A stretch of 64,000 bases of DNA from Acanthosepion pharaonis (GCA_903632075.3 CAHIKZ030002622.1:1316001-1380000), one strand, 5' to 3'. Positions 23,586-35,499 are shown, numbered from the stretch's first letter. A program made the numbers and translations. The notes: generated by a model from the letters alone, not told the origin.

Positions 23586-23743
23586 GAATTAAATTGATAA
23601 AATACAACACATCAACGTAGGAAGACTTTACAGTCATGTGTTCATTATTTGATTGTTAAAATTGAATAGATATCAGTTATGATTATAACTAAAAACAAAA
23701 ACATCAAATTCATAATAATTTTTCTTTTCAATATTCATTGCAG

Positions 23744-23860
23744 TTGTCAGCTTCAGATGTTATGTTTGCAATGGCTGTCCATATCGACTCAACATAACTT
23801 ATGACAGTTATATGATTCAAAATGGATGTTCAACTTGCCTTTTGACTACACAAGGGGAAG
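23744..23860 (+). CDS. Ly6/uPAR-like protein, exon 2
   Basis: Acceptor TTCATTGCAG (AG at 23742-23743) after a pyrimidine-rich tract; donor GAAG|GTATTG at 23861. The exon is 117 bases, phase 1 at both ends, so it joins exon 1 and exon 3 without a shift. It encodes residues 22-60: C27-x2-C30-x2-C33, N38-I-T as a glycosylation site, and C50-x2-C53. This is the first half of an LU domain: the CYxCxxC opening of finger 1 and the start of finger 2. Exon boundaries inside the LU domain with phase 1 are typical of Ly6-family genes. The family binds ligands or receptors at the cell surface; no specific partner can be predicted. Confidence 0.85.
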
Positions 23861-23889
23861 GTATTGAAAGTTCTAATTTCTTGGATTTT

Positions 23890-24235
23890 TACAGCTCTTT
23901 TGCAAGTTATTTAAAGCCAGAAAATATTTTTAGATTGTAAGAATTTTTTTTTTTAGATAATAATGGTTTAGTGATACAAGTCTTACTAATTAACTCATAG
24001 CTGAAGAGAGATGAGGTGGATTCATATCTTTCCCTTGGGTATTTGCATGAATATAAAGAACCAAATGAGAATTGGAACTCAGCTCTCCAATTCACAATTC
24101 TGAGCCATTATCTGTTACACCACCCACACATCCAAGCTTACAATATTTGGTATTCCTAAGCAGCTGCCCATTTAGGTACTGACCAAGCTCCATGTTGCTT
24201 AACTTCAGTGACTGTACAGGATCTGGTGTTTCAAT
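23890..24235 (-). mobile_element. tRNA-derived SINE
   Basis: Same family as 13780-14115 and 3861-4165. AAAATATTTTTAGATTGTAA, a T-run, AACTCATAGCTG, a GAGAATTGGAACTCAGCTCT stretch (B-box side on -) and TGTTACACCACCCACAC are shared. Confidence 0.7.
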
Positions 24236-24339
24236 GTAATGTGGCCATCTGATTTCTTTGAATGATATTTACAAGTATAATACCAAATGTTGAAACATAC
24301 TTTTATGGTTAAAATTTTCTTTGGATAAACTCGTGGGAG

Positions 24340-24915
24340 TTTATAATTTTTTTTTTATCATTTCCCCCCAAAGCAAGGCAATAAAGCCACTAAGATACAA
24401 GGAGTTACTGGAAATGAAAGAGAATGATGAGACTTTAGTGTGGAGAAAAGACAATAAAAAACAGGTTTCTGGAAGACAAAAGATGGCGATTGACATTGCA
24501 TTTAGATTTTTGAAGATTATAGGTGGTAGGGATGCAAGAAACCAGAAGAGAGTTCCACAGGTAAGAAGTGTGTGGCAAGAAACTATTTGAATAGAAGTTA
24601 TGATTACATAATGAGATCTAGTTGCCAATCTATTGGTATGCTTAAATTCACACAGTCAAGGCACCAAAGAGGAAAGCCCATCAGAACAATTGTCATGGAA
24701 ATATTTATAGGAAAGACAAAAGGAAGGCATGTTATGGCAGTGAGAAAGTGACTGATGTTGAAATGCAAGGTAAGAATTGATTACATTGCAGACCCTTCTT
24801 TGGATTTTGTCAAGAATTTTTGAGATATATAGTAGAAGCAACAGACCAGCTATGGTAGCAATATTCAATGTACAGATAAATGGTAGATTTACAAATGAGC
24901 AAGATGGATTTCCCA
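24340..24915 (-). mobile_element. LINE-A 3' region, longer copy
   Basis: T-run and family 3' terminus at the left (CCAAAGCAAGGCAATAAAGC), then the coding remnant up to the KIQRR-VCNVINS segment read from 24916 down to 24656. Broken by stops and shifts. In Ly6-like intron 2. Confidence 0.75.
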
Positions 24916-25134
24916 AAAATGTATTACCATATCTGATGGCACATAAGACTGTTGTAACATAGAAATGGTTACTGAATGAGGAATAACCAAAACAGAGGTT
25001 GGAAATGAAATGGTAATCTTTATAAAATCAACAAAATACAATACTCGGAAGCAGCGTGAAGTAGGTAAACCACTGCTAGTGGTAGACTACTTAGACAGCA
25101 TATTACCTTATTAATTACCTTAGTAATTATTATG

Positions 25135-25390
25135 TTTTTTTTAATCATTTCATCCCAAGCAAGGCAATAAAGCCACTAAGACATAAGGGGGGTTACTGAG
25201 TGCTAGAGAATATGAGAAAAATATTATTAAGTAGAGAAAACAATAAAAGAACAAGAATTAAGAAGACAGAAGATAATGATCGACATTGCATTAAAATTTT
25301 TGAAGATCAAATTTGACTGGGAAGCAAGAAGCCAGAAAAGAATTCCAAAAGTGAGAAGCACAACAGAAAAAACTGTTGGCATAGAATTTA
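25135..25390 (-). mobile_element. LINE-A 3' terminus
   Basis: Shares CAAGCAAGGCAATAAAGCCA, GGTTACTGAGTG and TTTTTGAAGATCAAATTTGA with the copies at 3540 and 59940. Confidence 0.75.
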
Positions 25391-25925
25391 TTATATATTA
25401 AACTATTTGAAAGAATTTCATATACAGTATCTTGTTTAATTTATTGAGTGTAATAATGTAAAATTGTCTTATAGTTATTTTTTTAGGTAACAAAAAAAAT
25501 GATTAATTTTAGAATAAATAATAACATTGTTCAATTATAAATGATATTACATATAGCTAAAAGCAAAATGAATGGATTTATTTTTAATCTGACATTTTCT
25601 TTAGACTTTTTTGAGTGCACAAGTTAATAGATGTATTACACACTGATTAATAAATAAATAAAAATGGGATGTCTATTTTAAATAAGTGCCCATTATAATA
25701 ACATTTGAAGTAATAACAAAAACCAGAATGTATTAAAGGGACATAAATTGTTCATTTGTGTGCCTAGAAGGCTAATCTATTTTCCCAGTGTCAGGTACAT
25801 CAAGTACCCAAGGGATTCCAAATTGAACCAAAGAGTGGGGAGCTTAATATCCAAGCTATCTCAACTCATGCACTTGGTCAACAGGCCAATATATGTATGC
25901 TGACTCCTTCAGCTTCATGTTTATA

Positions 25926-26545
25926 TTTCTGAGATGAGGTAGTGTAACTACTCACACTATTTACACTGTTCAGACTGTTGTCCTCATCTTTGCTGTCATA
26001 TTCACATTTCAACTATTGTACACTCCGGCCTTCTTCAGGATTTGTCAATATTTCTGAGATGAGGTATTATAAAGTATTTACACTATTTACATTGTTTGGA
26101 CTGTTGTCCTCTTCTTTGTTGTCATATTCACAATGTTTCGGCTGTTGTATGCCCCAGCCTTCTTCAGGTAATTGGAATTTCGAACTGAACCCTTTACTTC
26201 AACCACCAGGGTAGATTGTTCTAGTTCTACATGCCATGCCTCTTCTGGATAACTCAGTTTCAGTTATTTCCCTTTAACTCAATTCTCCAAGTTTTGTTCA
26301 TCTCTGCTGTGGCCAGGTATTGAATTTGCAACTGTTGGGTCAAGTCACTGGGTTCAATACCTGGTTACAGCAGAGGTGGACAAAAACAAAAAAGATATCC
26401 AGAAGAGACATGGCATATGGAACTAGAACAATTTACCCCGGTGGGCAAAATAAAGGAGTTGGTTTGAAATTAGAGTCACCTGAAGAAGGGCGGAGCATAC
26501 AAAAAAATGAGGGCAACTGCCTGAACAATGTAAATAGTATGAGTG
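25926..26545. mobile_element. Inverted pair of SINE S2 copies
   Basis: The left half is S2 on - (tail at 26048-26168 with CCTTCTTCAGG, TTCGGCTGTTGTATG and AGGACAACAGTCC-type text in reverse, plus an extra tail copy at 25926-26037). The right half, 26345-26545, is S2 on + (TGAAGAAGGGCGGAGCATAC). The centre near 26336 reads GGTATTGAAT...GTTCAATACC. It lies in Ly6-like intron 2, so the transcript could fold on itself. Confidence 0.75.
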
Positions 26546-27740
26546 ATAGTTATTTCTTTTGCTTTGTATCCAATTTCTCTTGGTATTTTTAGTTTAATGA
26601 TTTGAAAAACAGAAATCCTCCTTACATGCAGCAAAAGAATTAATTATAAAGATATAAACTAACATTTCACTGCAGAAAATATAACCATTGCAATTATAAA
26701 ATTACTTAAATATTGCCATTATGTTTTTGATGGTAATGGTAAACAAGTCATTTTAAAAATTTGGAATTCTTGCAAAACCTCATTTTTTTTTCATTAAATT
26801 TGTTTGTTTCTTGACAGTAGTTCATATAAAATACATGAAAACTGCAAAAAATGGGTATTTTTCATATTGTCAGTTTCAATGAAAAGTTATAAGTTGTGGC
26901 ACTAATACCTTCACTGTTTTAATGTTTAATGTTTTATCTAATTAAACATAATAATAATGATTTTAATAATAATTTAATTTTTAATAAAATTTTTCACTTT
27001 TATAATGGTTAAATTATAGAAATAGAAAATGAAACAATTTCATATTAAATATCATTATGTTATGACATTTTTGACATTTAAACATTATCATATTATATTT
27101 AACACTTAAAACATTATCACATTATAACATTTTTTAGTATAAAACAGGTTTGTAATTTGTTTGGCATCAATGATTAGCATTCTTCTTGTAGTAAATTAGA
27201 ATAAGAATAGTCAATAAATTAATAAAAGGTCAATTGACTTATCTTTCGATTGTCTCCAATGTTTTGTGGATACACTGCTTATCAGGGTCAGTGGCTTAGA
27301 TAAATCTGAACCTCTACTAATTTATTGACTATGTATTTATCTGTTTGTTCATATCTATCTATCTATACACATGCACACACACACAAACACACACACACAG
27401 CGTGGACATAGGAATCAGCACTGCATCATAAATATTACTTTCACACTTCAATTGAGTTTCAGACCATGAAAATATAAGTGAACTACTGGTTCTGTTTAAA
27501 AAAAGATTTTCAATTTAGAATTTATTACATTTGAAATACTTTGACAGTTAAAAATAACTTGATGGTGATTAATTCTTAGCAATTTAGTTATTCTTTTTAA
27601 TTGTCTGAACATTGCTTGAGACATGAAACTGCCAGTCCCCATGCAGCGTTGATTCTGATGTCCACACTGTCTACATCTACAAATGCTCTATTTCTGATAT
27701 TGAGTACTCTTCTGCTATAAAAAAGTAATTTTTAGACAAT
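26546..27740. other. AT-rich intron sequence with a (CA)n tract
   Basis: No exon seen. A CA-rich microsatellite lies at about 27368-27400. Confidence 0.5.
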
Positions 27741-27772
27741 ATATTCATTTTTGTCTATAATATTTTTGTTAG

Positions 27773-28017
27773 TTACAGATCGAGCCAAATCAGATCGGAG
27801 ATGTCTGAAAAAAAGGTCAGAACAATATTTTGAGGCCATTGGAATCAATCTTCGTGATGGCTGCAGCAATATTTCCCAAATTCCTGCAGTCACAAAAATA
27901 TGGCATGTTTGTTTCTGTTCAAAAGAGCTTTGCAATTCAAGTTTGAATTTCCATGTCAAACAACACATATGGATCTGGCTTTTAGAAATTGCTTATTTGT
28001 TATTTCAATATGGCTGA
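27773..28017 (+). CDS. Ly6/uPAR-like protein, exon 3 (LU C-terminus and GPI-type tail)
   Basis: The acceptor can be GTTAG (exon from 27773) or, six bases on, TTACAG (exon from 27779). Both keep the phase-1 frame and differ by two residues. Stop TGA at 28015-28017. The exon encodes residues 61-141: C71, C91, C107-F-C109, then E-L-C114-N115, the near-invariant end of LU domains. With exon 2 the protein has ten cysteines (27, 30, 33, 50, 53, 71, 91, 107, 109, 114), enough for five disulfides. N93 and N115 are possible glycosylation sites. After the domain comes a short spacer and a hydrophobic end (residues 126-138), as in GPI-anchored Ly6 proteins, although Glu132 interrupts it. It lacks any sign of being a secreted venom toxin. 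Confidence 0.85.
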
Positions 28018-28305
28018 TTTCAAATGCTTACCAGGAGAAGCTTCTGGCAAACATGGACCTCCATGCCTGCAAAAAAATCTGTTTCAAAAAGACAATTTTC
28101 CATTGACACCACTATTATTTTAACTACATTCACTCCCTTTGGCAATGCTTATTTACAAGATTATAAAAAAATTATTTAACTTTTATAAAGATTTATTATT
28201 TACCATTTTATGAAGAAATAAATGTGAAAAGAAATATTATTCAAAGATTTTAAAAATATTATAAAAATGTCTGTCCATAATTTGATTTCATTGTAGTTTT
28301 AAGTG

Positions 28306-28311
28306 AATAAA
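28306..28311 (+). terminator. Candidate poly(A) signal of the Ly6-like gene
   Basis: AATAAA 289 bases after the stop codon, with a T-rich stretch following within 20 bases. It is the first well-placed signal; other A-rich hexamers occur at about 28365. Confidence 0.5.
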
Positions 28312-28489
28312 ACTATCTTTCTTGTATCATCCAGAGATAGTTATATAGAAATGTTGTATAAATCAAATAAAAAATATCAAAAACCAAAATCATTTTCAAT
28401 TCCCATACAATTATCAACTGAAGATGAACAGTAAACATACTCATGAAAACATTGTAAATAAATTTTAAAAATACATAAATAGCCATGTT

Positions 28490-28690
28490 TTTTTTGTTCA
28501 GGCAGGACTGGGATTAATCTTGCACAAAGCAAAGTGGGTCTTGCCTAACAGAAGATTTTTTTCACAATGATTTGAGGCAAGCTTTTACAAGGCCAAAAAC
28601 CTTTTTTGACACCCAACTCAGACACTCACTGTACTCCAATTACACAGTGTTTTTATGGAGACATCATCTCTAGAAAGGTTGTCATTCAAG
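28490..28690. repeat. Repeat J, copy 2
   Basis: GGCAGGACTGGGATTAATCT and GCACAAAGCAAAGTGGGTC pair in reverse with 8816-8880. Confidence 0.5.
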
Positions 28691-28695
28691 GCTTG

Positions 28696-28697
<2 letters not shown>

Positions 28698-28731
<34 letters not shown>
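28698..28731. repeat. (TA)n microsatellite
   Basis: Interrupted (AT)n directly before the foldback element. Confidence 0.9.
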
Positions 28732-28733
<2 letters not shown>

Positions 28734-28913
28734 AAATAAAAACAGACCACTCTAAGGTTCCATGTAATAAATTATTTCACCACAGCCCTTTAAAAGGACT
28801 GCGGATCATCAGACTTTGTTTGGAAGTAAAGTCTAATGATCCACAGTCCTTTAAAAGGGCTGTGGTGAAATAATTTATTACATGGAACCTTAGAGTGGTC
28901 TGTTTTTATTTAA
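28732..28913. repeat. 182-bp foldback element
   Basis: The left half (from TTAAATAAAAACAGACC) and the right half (to GGTCTGTTTTTATTTAA) are complementary over about 85 bases each with two or three differences, around a short centre near 28822 (GACTTTGTTTGGAAGTAAAGTC). It lies about 700 bases past the Ly6-like stop codon, beyond the first poly(A) signal. No coding. Confidence 0.9.
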
Positions 28914-28998
28914 ATTATTTGCTCTGAATTTACATTGAGCTCTCTGGATTTTATACTCCTTAGGTTTACCCATATGGATTACCTAGTCTTTTTAAATA

Positions 28999-29001
<3 letters not shown>

Positions 29002-29057
<56 letters not shown>

Positions 29058-29165
29058 TTTGGCTGCTGGCTCCCATAATAAGCTCAAACTGCCTACCCAC
29101 CCTTTGACGGGTCTTGTTTTTCAACTTGTCGAGGTGACATGGCACCATCCTCACCAACAGAAATT
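29002..29165 (-). repeat. Repeat G, copy 3, with (TA)n
   Basis: (TA)n at 29002-29055, then the reverse of repeat G: AGCTCAAACTGCCTACCCAC, CCTTTGACGGGTCTTG and GACATGGCACCATCC. Confidence 0.7.
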
Positions 29166-29282
29166 CTAGTGGGGGTATCTAGTTTAGACAGCAATCACCT
29201 ATCTATGCCTGAGGATGATCAAAGAGTGGGACTTGCTTAAATATATTGATTAAAGCAACAACAATTAGGATCTTATTTTATG

Positions 29283-29675
29283 TGCCATCTCTCCTATTCA
29301 GGATGTGGGTAATCATAGCTCTCCTCTGTATTTCTTAGCAACACTTGTCTTCTTATTTCCCTATTCTGCTATGTATTTACACAAACTCGTTTAGTAGGTT
29401 ACTCACTGCCTTCCCCTGTCTCTTTTGCCTTCAGTATGTCCAGTGTGTGTCAAATTCTCCAAACCCTCCTTACTCATTATGTGTCCAAGAAATTTCAACT
29501 CTCTTTCTGATTATAAGTATAAGTGTCCTTTTTGTCTCCTTTTTTCTTAAAAATTCCTCATTGCTCACATACTCTGTCCATGGTATTCTCATCATCCTTC
29601 TGTAGAACCACATATCTGTTGCTGTAATTGTTCTCTACATCTGTGAAGAAATTGTCCAGCATTCACTGCCATATT
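29283..29675 (-). mobile_element. RTE-like LINE 3' coding fragment
   Basis: Reverse copy of the family. TTGTCCAGCATTCACTGCC at the right end mirrors the AGTGAATGCTGGACAA start at 1496 and 3030; the left part holds CTCATTATGTGTCCAAGAAA. One frame on + stays open by chance (29345-29605). Confidence 0.75.
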
Positions 29676-30339
29676 GGAGGATTGATATTTTTGAATAATA
29701 ACAAGACTGTAAAAGGACATTCCGATAAAGCTTGTCTATTAATTCCTGAAGCATAATGGTAAAAAATATTGTGTATTTAAAGTACCCATTTGACATTATT
29801 TATATTTTGTGTAAGCTTTTTAAAAAGGTTTCACAATAACTTAAATTTTTCCAGCTAAAGGAATTGATAAAAAAATCACACTGAAGAATATTCTGTCCAA
29901 GAGTAAAACATAACACTGAAAGCCAGTTAAAGACAGCATAAGGAAAAACAAACAAATCTTTAAGCTTGTATTCAATGAAATTTGACCACTGCCCATATAT
30001 GAGGTTTTTTTATTACTTATATAGTAGAGTACTTTGAAGGGGAGACAACTATTTTTGTCATCACTACAAACAGTATAAACATTTCTTATACTTTTTTTGA
30101 GAGAACAAGTTTGAAATGACCCACAGTTTCTTTCCAAAGTTGTGTACATTTTTTAAAATAATTCTTGATTAGTCTTGGTACTACTTTGTATCATCCAAAA
30201 CTGAAACAAGTACCCAGGTAAAATTTGTAAAGAATTTAAAAATTATGGTTTTGTTCAAATTTGTGGCAAATCACAAAATGTGTACCAGTCAAACAGTAAT
30301 AAAATACATAAATATATTCAGTTTATCTCTTTTAAAATT
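29676..30339. other. AT-rich sequence, nothing recognised
   Basis: No exon or repeat relative recognised. Confidence 0.45.
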
Positions 30340-32160
30340 ACTTTCAGGATTTTAAACTGACATGCCAAAAGTCATAGGATAGAGTAATTCTCTGTAGGAT
30401 CCCTTGGTAAAATGTAGCAACATGATATAGCATTGATTCCTTCAGTAGCCAGAAGTTCTTTGGAGAGATGTTGAGCTATGATGGCTCGATAATTGTCCAT
30501 ATAATATCCAATATCTCTAGATGCAGGATTTTGCATGTAAATATACTTCTCCATTATGTCCTATAAATTCTTGATTGGGCTTGTGTTCAAGTGGACATGG
30601 TGGCATCACTATTTTTTTAAAGTTTCCAGAATTCTTTCCAAACCAATTTTGGGCAACAGGGGCAACTGATGATATGGGTCCTTATTGAATAATTTTTTTG
30701 AGGTGCATAGAATCCAGAAATGGGTGAAAATAGTCATGAAATACTGCAATATAGTGGTCACTAGTCAATGAAATATTTAGACAGACCAGCAAACCCAACC
30801 CAACACATGAAAACAACTCATGTAATTATGGAGCCACCACCAACTTTTACAGTGATTTGTTCACAACTGAGATTCATGGGTTCACAGTATCTGTGCCATA
30901 TTTGAACCCTAACTATCAGCATGGTGGACTCAACTAGAACCATGACATGACTTATTGGACATGCTTCCAGTTCTCAAGTGTTCAATTAGTGAGGCCAAAA
31001 GCCCAAGTAAGATACTGTGTCTGCTGCTATGATACTTACAGGGTCACCCTGGTGAGTCTTCTGCTCCCACATCTCATAGAAACTAATGAGTGTTGAATGG
31101 ATTTGTTAGATATATTTGGTACTGTGTTGCAGGCTAGTTATGCATTTCCCAACATTAGCAACGTTAGTGTTTGAAATTGAGAATAATATGCTGTTTCCTG
31201 AGAAAAAATGGTGGACTCAGCATGTGAGTCCATGTGAAGAAAGGCAAAGAAACCACAAGAACCAGTACATGTACAAACAAATGATAATGTATTAGCAAGA
31301 AAGGTATACAAGTGACAAAGATAATGATGTGTGTAGCAAAATGTTATATTCCGTGCTAATAGGAATATATACTTGAAAAACATGGTGATAAAATAAGTGA
31401 AGGGTTATTGTAAAAACCAGTACAATAAGAATAAAGGTAACAGTTGTGCACAAGGTCGTTGAAAGTCAATCCAGTAGTGAGTGCTACTATTGGAAGGTCG
31501 GTAGTTCTTGCATAAGTCTGAGTCCTACTCAACAGATCCCAGCTAGACTCTGTAGTCCGTTGGCTTACAGATACTTATAGATAGTTACTACCTATAGAGT
31601 AGTCACTCATGGGAGAGACAGGTTATTCCATTACATCACAAAAGAATGTGAAAACTGTTTGGGTTCAATGTATGTGAAGTGGATGAATGTGCATATGTAC
31701 GTGTGTTGTGTATGTGTAGTTTGTTCTTGCGTTTACATTGATGAGTAAGTGGATAAGGTAAGAAGAGTCTACAAAATATTATCGCAGAGTATTTATAGTC
31801 CGGAGAGCATCCTCTAGTAGCGGTTTCAAAAATTAGGAGGGGTTAACCCAACAACTGTCTTCATTGAACATGGATGTGATTTAAAGTCAGTGTCTGTTAC
31901 CACTGACATTTCTAACAAGACTCCTCTGGTCATGATCCTTAAGGACCTATGGTTGACCACTGCACTTGTCCATGGTGGGCAGTAATAATTTCCATTAGGT
32001 GTTCCTAAAACACACAACACTGTAGATCAAGGGATGTTAAATATTCCCAAAACTTCCAGAATAGAATGTCTTTTCTGTTTAACACTTATTATCATGTCCC
32101 ATTCAAACTCCTCTAGTTCATGTTCTCTTGCCATGAGCAACTTAGCTGATATTCAAATTG
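30340..32160 (-). pseudogene. Tc1/mariner-like transposase relic, interrupted
   Basis: Read on -, from right to left. 32130-31826 gives an N-terminal HTH-like segment (EFEWDMIISVKQ..HSI-EVLGIFNIPWSTV, split over frames), typical of Tc1 DNA-binding domains. 30890-30800 gives TVKVGGGSIITW, the conserved GGGS.M.W region of the catalytic core. 30600-30372 gives L-N-T-S-P-I-K-N-L-stop-DIMEKYIY, which corresponds to the SPDLNPIENLW..M motif. About 650 bases in between (31136-31785) do not fit the transposase and may be an insertion. Many stops and shifts; terminal repeats not located. Confidence 0.7.
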
Positions 32161-32434
32161 TTATGATCTGGTGGTGCCACCTATCATTACCTTTACATAA
32201 AAATATATAGAAAGTGCTTTAATTGCTAGATCATCCACAGTATATTTATGACCAGGTTCTTACAACATTGCACTTTTCTTTACAGATCTTCTATTATCCC
32301 AATGTGGGATATTTAATAAATGATAAAAACATAAACAAAAAAATAAAATAAAATAAATGAAATCGGATAGACTATATATCCAAACAAATATTTTTAAAAA
32401 TTTTAAATTTCTGTCTCCCCTCTCTTTCATATAT

Positions 32435-32810
32435 ATTTTCATGGTAATTGTTCAGATGAGCTTTTCACTTTGATTCTAAACTTTTTGAATTTAAGCACAG
32501 TACTAGACTGGCATTGAAATCTCATCAATTTACAATTAAGTTGGCTAGATGTAACCACAAATTCTATGTGAACAGTTTCTTTTCTCGCACTTATTACTTG
32601 TTGAACTCCTAGCTCCATGCTTCCAGCCAACTTTAATTTTCAAAAATTTAAATGCAATGTCAATCATTATCTACTGTCCTTCTGCTTACTCTCTACTCTT
32701 CCAGCTCATTATTAATGTTTCTGTTCCTAATTCTTCCACATCCTGTAACCCCTTGTGTCTTAGTGACTTTACTGCCTTTCATGGGGTAATACTGATTAGG
32801 AAAAAAAATG
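32435..32810 (+). mobile_element. LINE-A 3' terminus
   Basis: Starts at the ATGGTAATTGTTCAGATGAG text and ends with GTGTCTTAGTGACTTTACTG plus an A-run. The coding remnant contains the CNHKFYVN-like stretch. Dead copy. Confidence 0.75.
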
Positions 32811-33599
32811 TATGTGTAAATGTTAACATCACTTTAGTCTGACGACATCCTAAAGGACGAAGTGTGCCACACAAAAAGTTTTTTCCACTTTGTCATAAAT
32901 TTTCCTAATACAGCTACTCCACAACTTTTGGCATGTCAGGGTATTTGCTTATTTTTAACTTCTTAGGTAAAAAAAAAAACTAGAAAAGCAAAATGATTTA
33001 CTGCCTTTGTTCTGAAGATGAGACGAATAAACTGTAGGATTTTTATTAAGTTTTAACTCAATTGGAAATAAAGAATATTGTTTTTTTTTTTTTTATCATC
33101 TATGAACAAATGGTTTTGTCTGGGGTTCCAAAGAGATAAAAAAATGAGAGAAAGAAGGACAGTTTCATATTTTTATTCAATTGTCATACCCTGTTAGCAC
33201 TCCCAGATTTTTTAAAAACAACCAGAAGAAAATGTTTAACCAGCATTGTTGCAAGACTGATTCATGATATAAAGAGGCCTCAAAGCAATGATAAATACGA
33301 TTCTGTAGCCATTTACCTGTGATCTGATGAAAACAAAAAAAAACAAAAAAACAATTGTATATATTTTCATGGGTATTTTAGTAGGATCCCTGATGACTAT
33401 ACAGTATTATGGTATGTCTTGGATTGAATGGCGATGGATGAGTTCTTGTGGTGTTTGAGTAAATTGTAATGGATGAATGAATCGTGAACCAGATTAGCAA
33501 GGTGTAGGATAGTGATGGCCAGCCTTTTTCCAATCCCACTTTTGGCCTTTTGCCACATAAAATGTAATATTTCAAAATAAATAAGATTCCATGGCCAGA
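32811..33599. other. Spacer, nothing recognised
   Basis: T-runs and short AT tracts; no exon seen. Confidence 0.4.
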
Positions 33600-34040
33600 T
33601 GACTAGGATCAAAGTGTAGTATCTGAGCAGCTGGCCCTTGGCTCCAGCCAGCCATTATCATCTTCAGCTCGGCATCAGTCACTGCTCCAGCCATCTTCAT
33701 CCAGTGATGACAAAACTGTTCTTTTCAGGACAATGCACTCCAGTGACTATAAAAACTGTCCTTCACAGGACAACATTCTTTTCATCCTCTACAGAAACAT
33801 GCCAAGATATTTTTTGCCTAGTGCACTGTAACCTTTTTTTTGTTGATGTAGTTTCTTCAATGAAAATAAATTTGGCAATATATTTTTTACTCACATCTTC
33901 ATCTTGTTATTTTCAATCATTCAATATCTATTTGCAGGCCAATATTGCCTGCAGCACAATGGCTATCATACAAGAAGTTATTAATATATACAAAGGGCAG
34001 GAAGGGTCCACTAGTCATTTATACATGTAATATTTCCCTC
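33600..34040 (+). other. GC-richer block with a 130-codon open frame of no known family
   Basis: 33638-34030 is open on + but its text is built from short diverged repeats (CTGTTCTTTTCAGGACAA and CTGTCCTTCACAGGACAA; CATCTTCA) and contains AATAAATTTGG at 33868. This looks more like an LTR or other non-coding element than a gene. Confidence 0.3.
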
Positions 34041-34582
34041 CTCTTGAAACTTCTGATTTATTTTAATTCCTTTATTTATTTGTATGTGTCGGGAGAGAGG
34101 GCAAAGGTATAGAGGTCAATGGGACAGAAAGAGTTGAGAATCTGATAGCCGAGGATTACATAAGGGAGCTCATATATATAGGCTTGAGGTTGGGGGTTTA
34201 AGACCCCCTCAATTTTTGCTGGTACTGAAAAGTAAACAGAAGCTTTGTCTTATTGACTTCAAACTATAATAATACAATTGAACTGATCTGTATCATTTGT
34301 CTAAAATCATTACTGCGGTTAATTTTCAAAATCAATAAGAAAGCTTATTTTTTTTTTAAATATTAACTTTTAAAATTTCTATATAAATATTATATGTTTA
34401 AAAGGTTTGTAGTTTCATTCCAGAAAATAAGTACAGTAAAAAAAAGATGTGTATTTAAAATAAAAAAGATAAAAAAGGGAAATTGATCTAAAAAAATGGT
34501 TATTATATGAGATCAGATAAAAAATATATAATGAGGAATCTTTATCACTTAACATCCCCTAGACCATGAACTACAACCAGCA

Positions 34583-34826
34583 GCAAGAACTCTGATCGGG
34601 TGTTTTTGAGGAGCACAGAACCACCTCTTAGTTACTGTTGTTCCCAGGTCCACCCTGACCCCAGGGTGGTAGCAGTTGTTAAGATCCCACGTATGGGCAA
34701 ACAGTTAACCGTAAAACTGGAGTCAAAGCACTATGAAAGTGTAGAAATATATTCTCATAACTCTAACCCTTGCACCTGAAGATTGCAAGAATTGCATGAA
34801 ACTCTGAATTGTTCTATCAACATTGG

Positions 34827-34892
<66 letters not shown>
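34583..34892 (+). repeat. Repeat F copy 1, then (TA)n
   Basis: GAACCACCTCTTAGTTACTG, CCCAGGTCCACCCTGACC, GGGTGGTAGCA and ACTATGAAAGTGT are shared with 35735-35890 and 54886-55060. A (TA)n tract occupies about 34829-34892. Confidence 0.75.
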
Positions 34893-34895
<3 letters not shown>

Positions 34896-35499
34896 ACTGG
34901 TTCCATGTAGCTTGAGAAGTGTGTGTGTGTATGTATGCGTGTGTATGTACTGATTCCTTGTGGTGGGACGGTGCGTATGTGTATGTATGTGTGTATGTGT
35001 ACAAATGAGTTTACTAATTCCTCATAGTAAGACAGTATATGTATGGAGGGGAAATATATGCACGCATATATACACGCATGCTGAAAGAAACAGATCTAAG
35101 AACGCACAGATCAGTAAAACATTAAAAGATAAAATGCCAATAAGTAATTCATCATTTCTCTTGGACCAACCTTAATTGTTTTATGACCCTTCGCGCAGAA
35201 CTCTTCATTGCCAATTGAAGAAAGAAATTCGGATTACTAACACAAAAACAGAGAATATCTCATATCGAGAATATTTAACATTGAAAAACATAAGGAAAAA
35301 ATTAATTATTTTTAATAATATGTGGAAATCTCTGCTTTTACCTGAAGGCGGTCACGAGACCAGAAACGCGTGTAGTAAAATTATGGAAAATAAAGCATAA
35401 TTAAAAAAAACACATTACAACCAAAAACGTTTGCGGCACCTCTCTTCTCTTCTTTTTAATATACATACTTTTCTCTCGTTGGAACCACTACAACCTCTT

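Noticed and set aside
20402..28017. Three-finger venom toxin
   Set aside because: The C-terminal hydrophobic tail after the LCN motif and the intron layout point to a membrane-anchored Ly6 protein, not a secreted toxin.
33638..34030. 130-codon protein gene
   Set aside because: Built from short repeats with an internal AATAAA; no recognisable domain.
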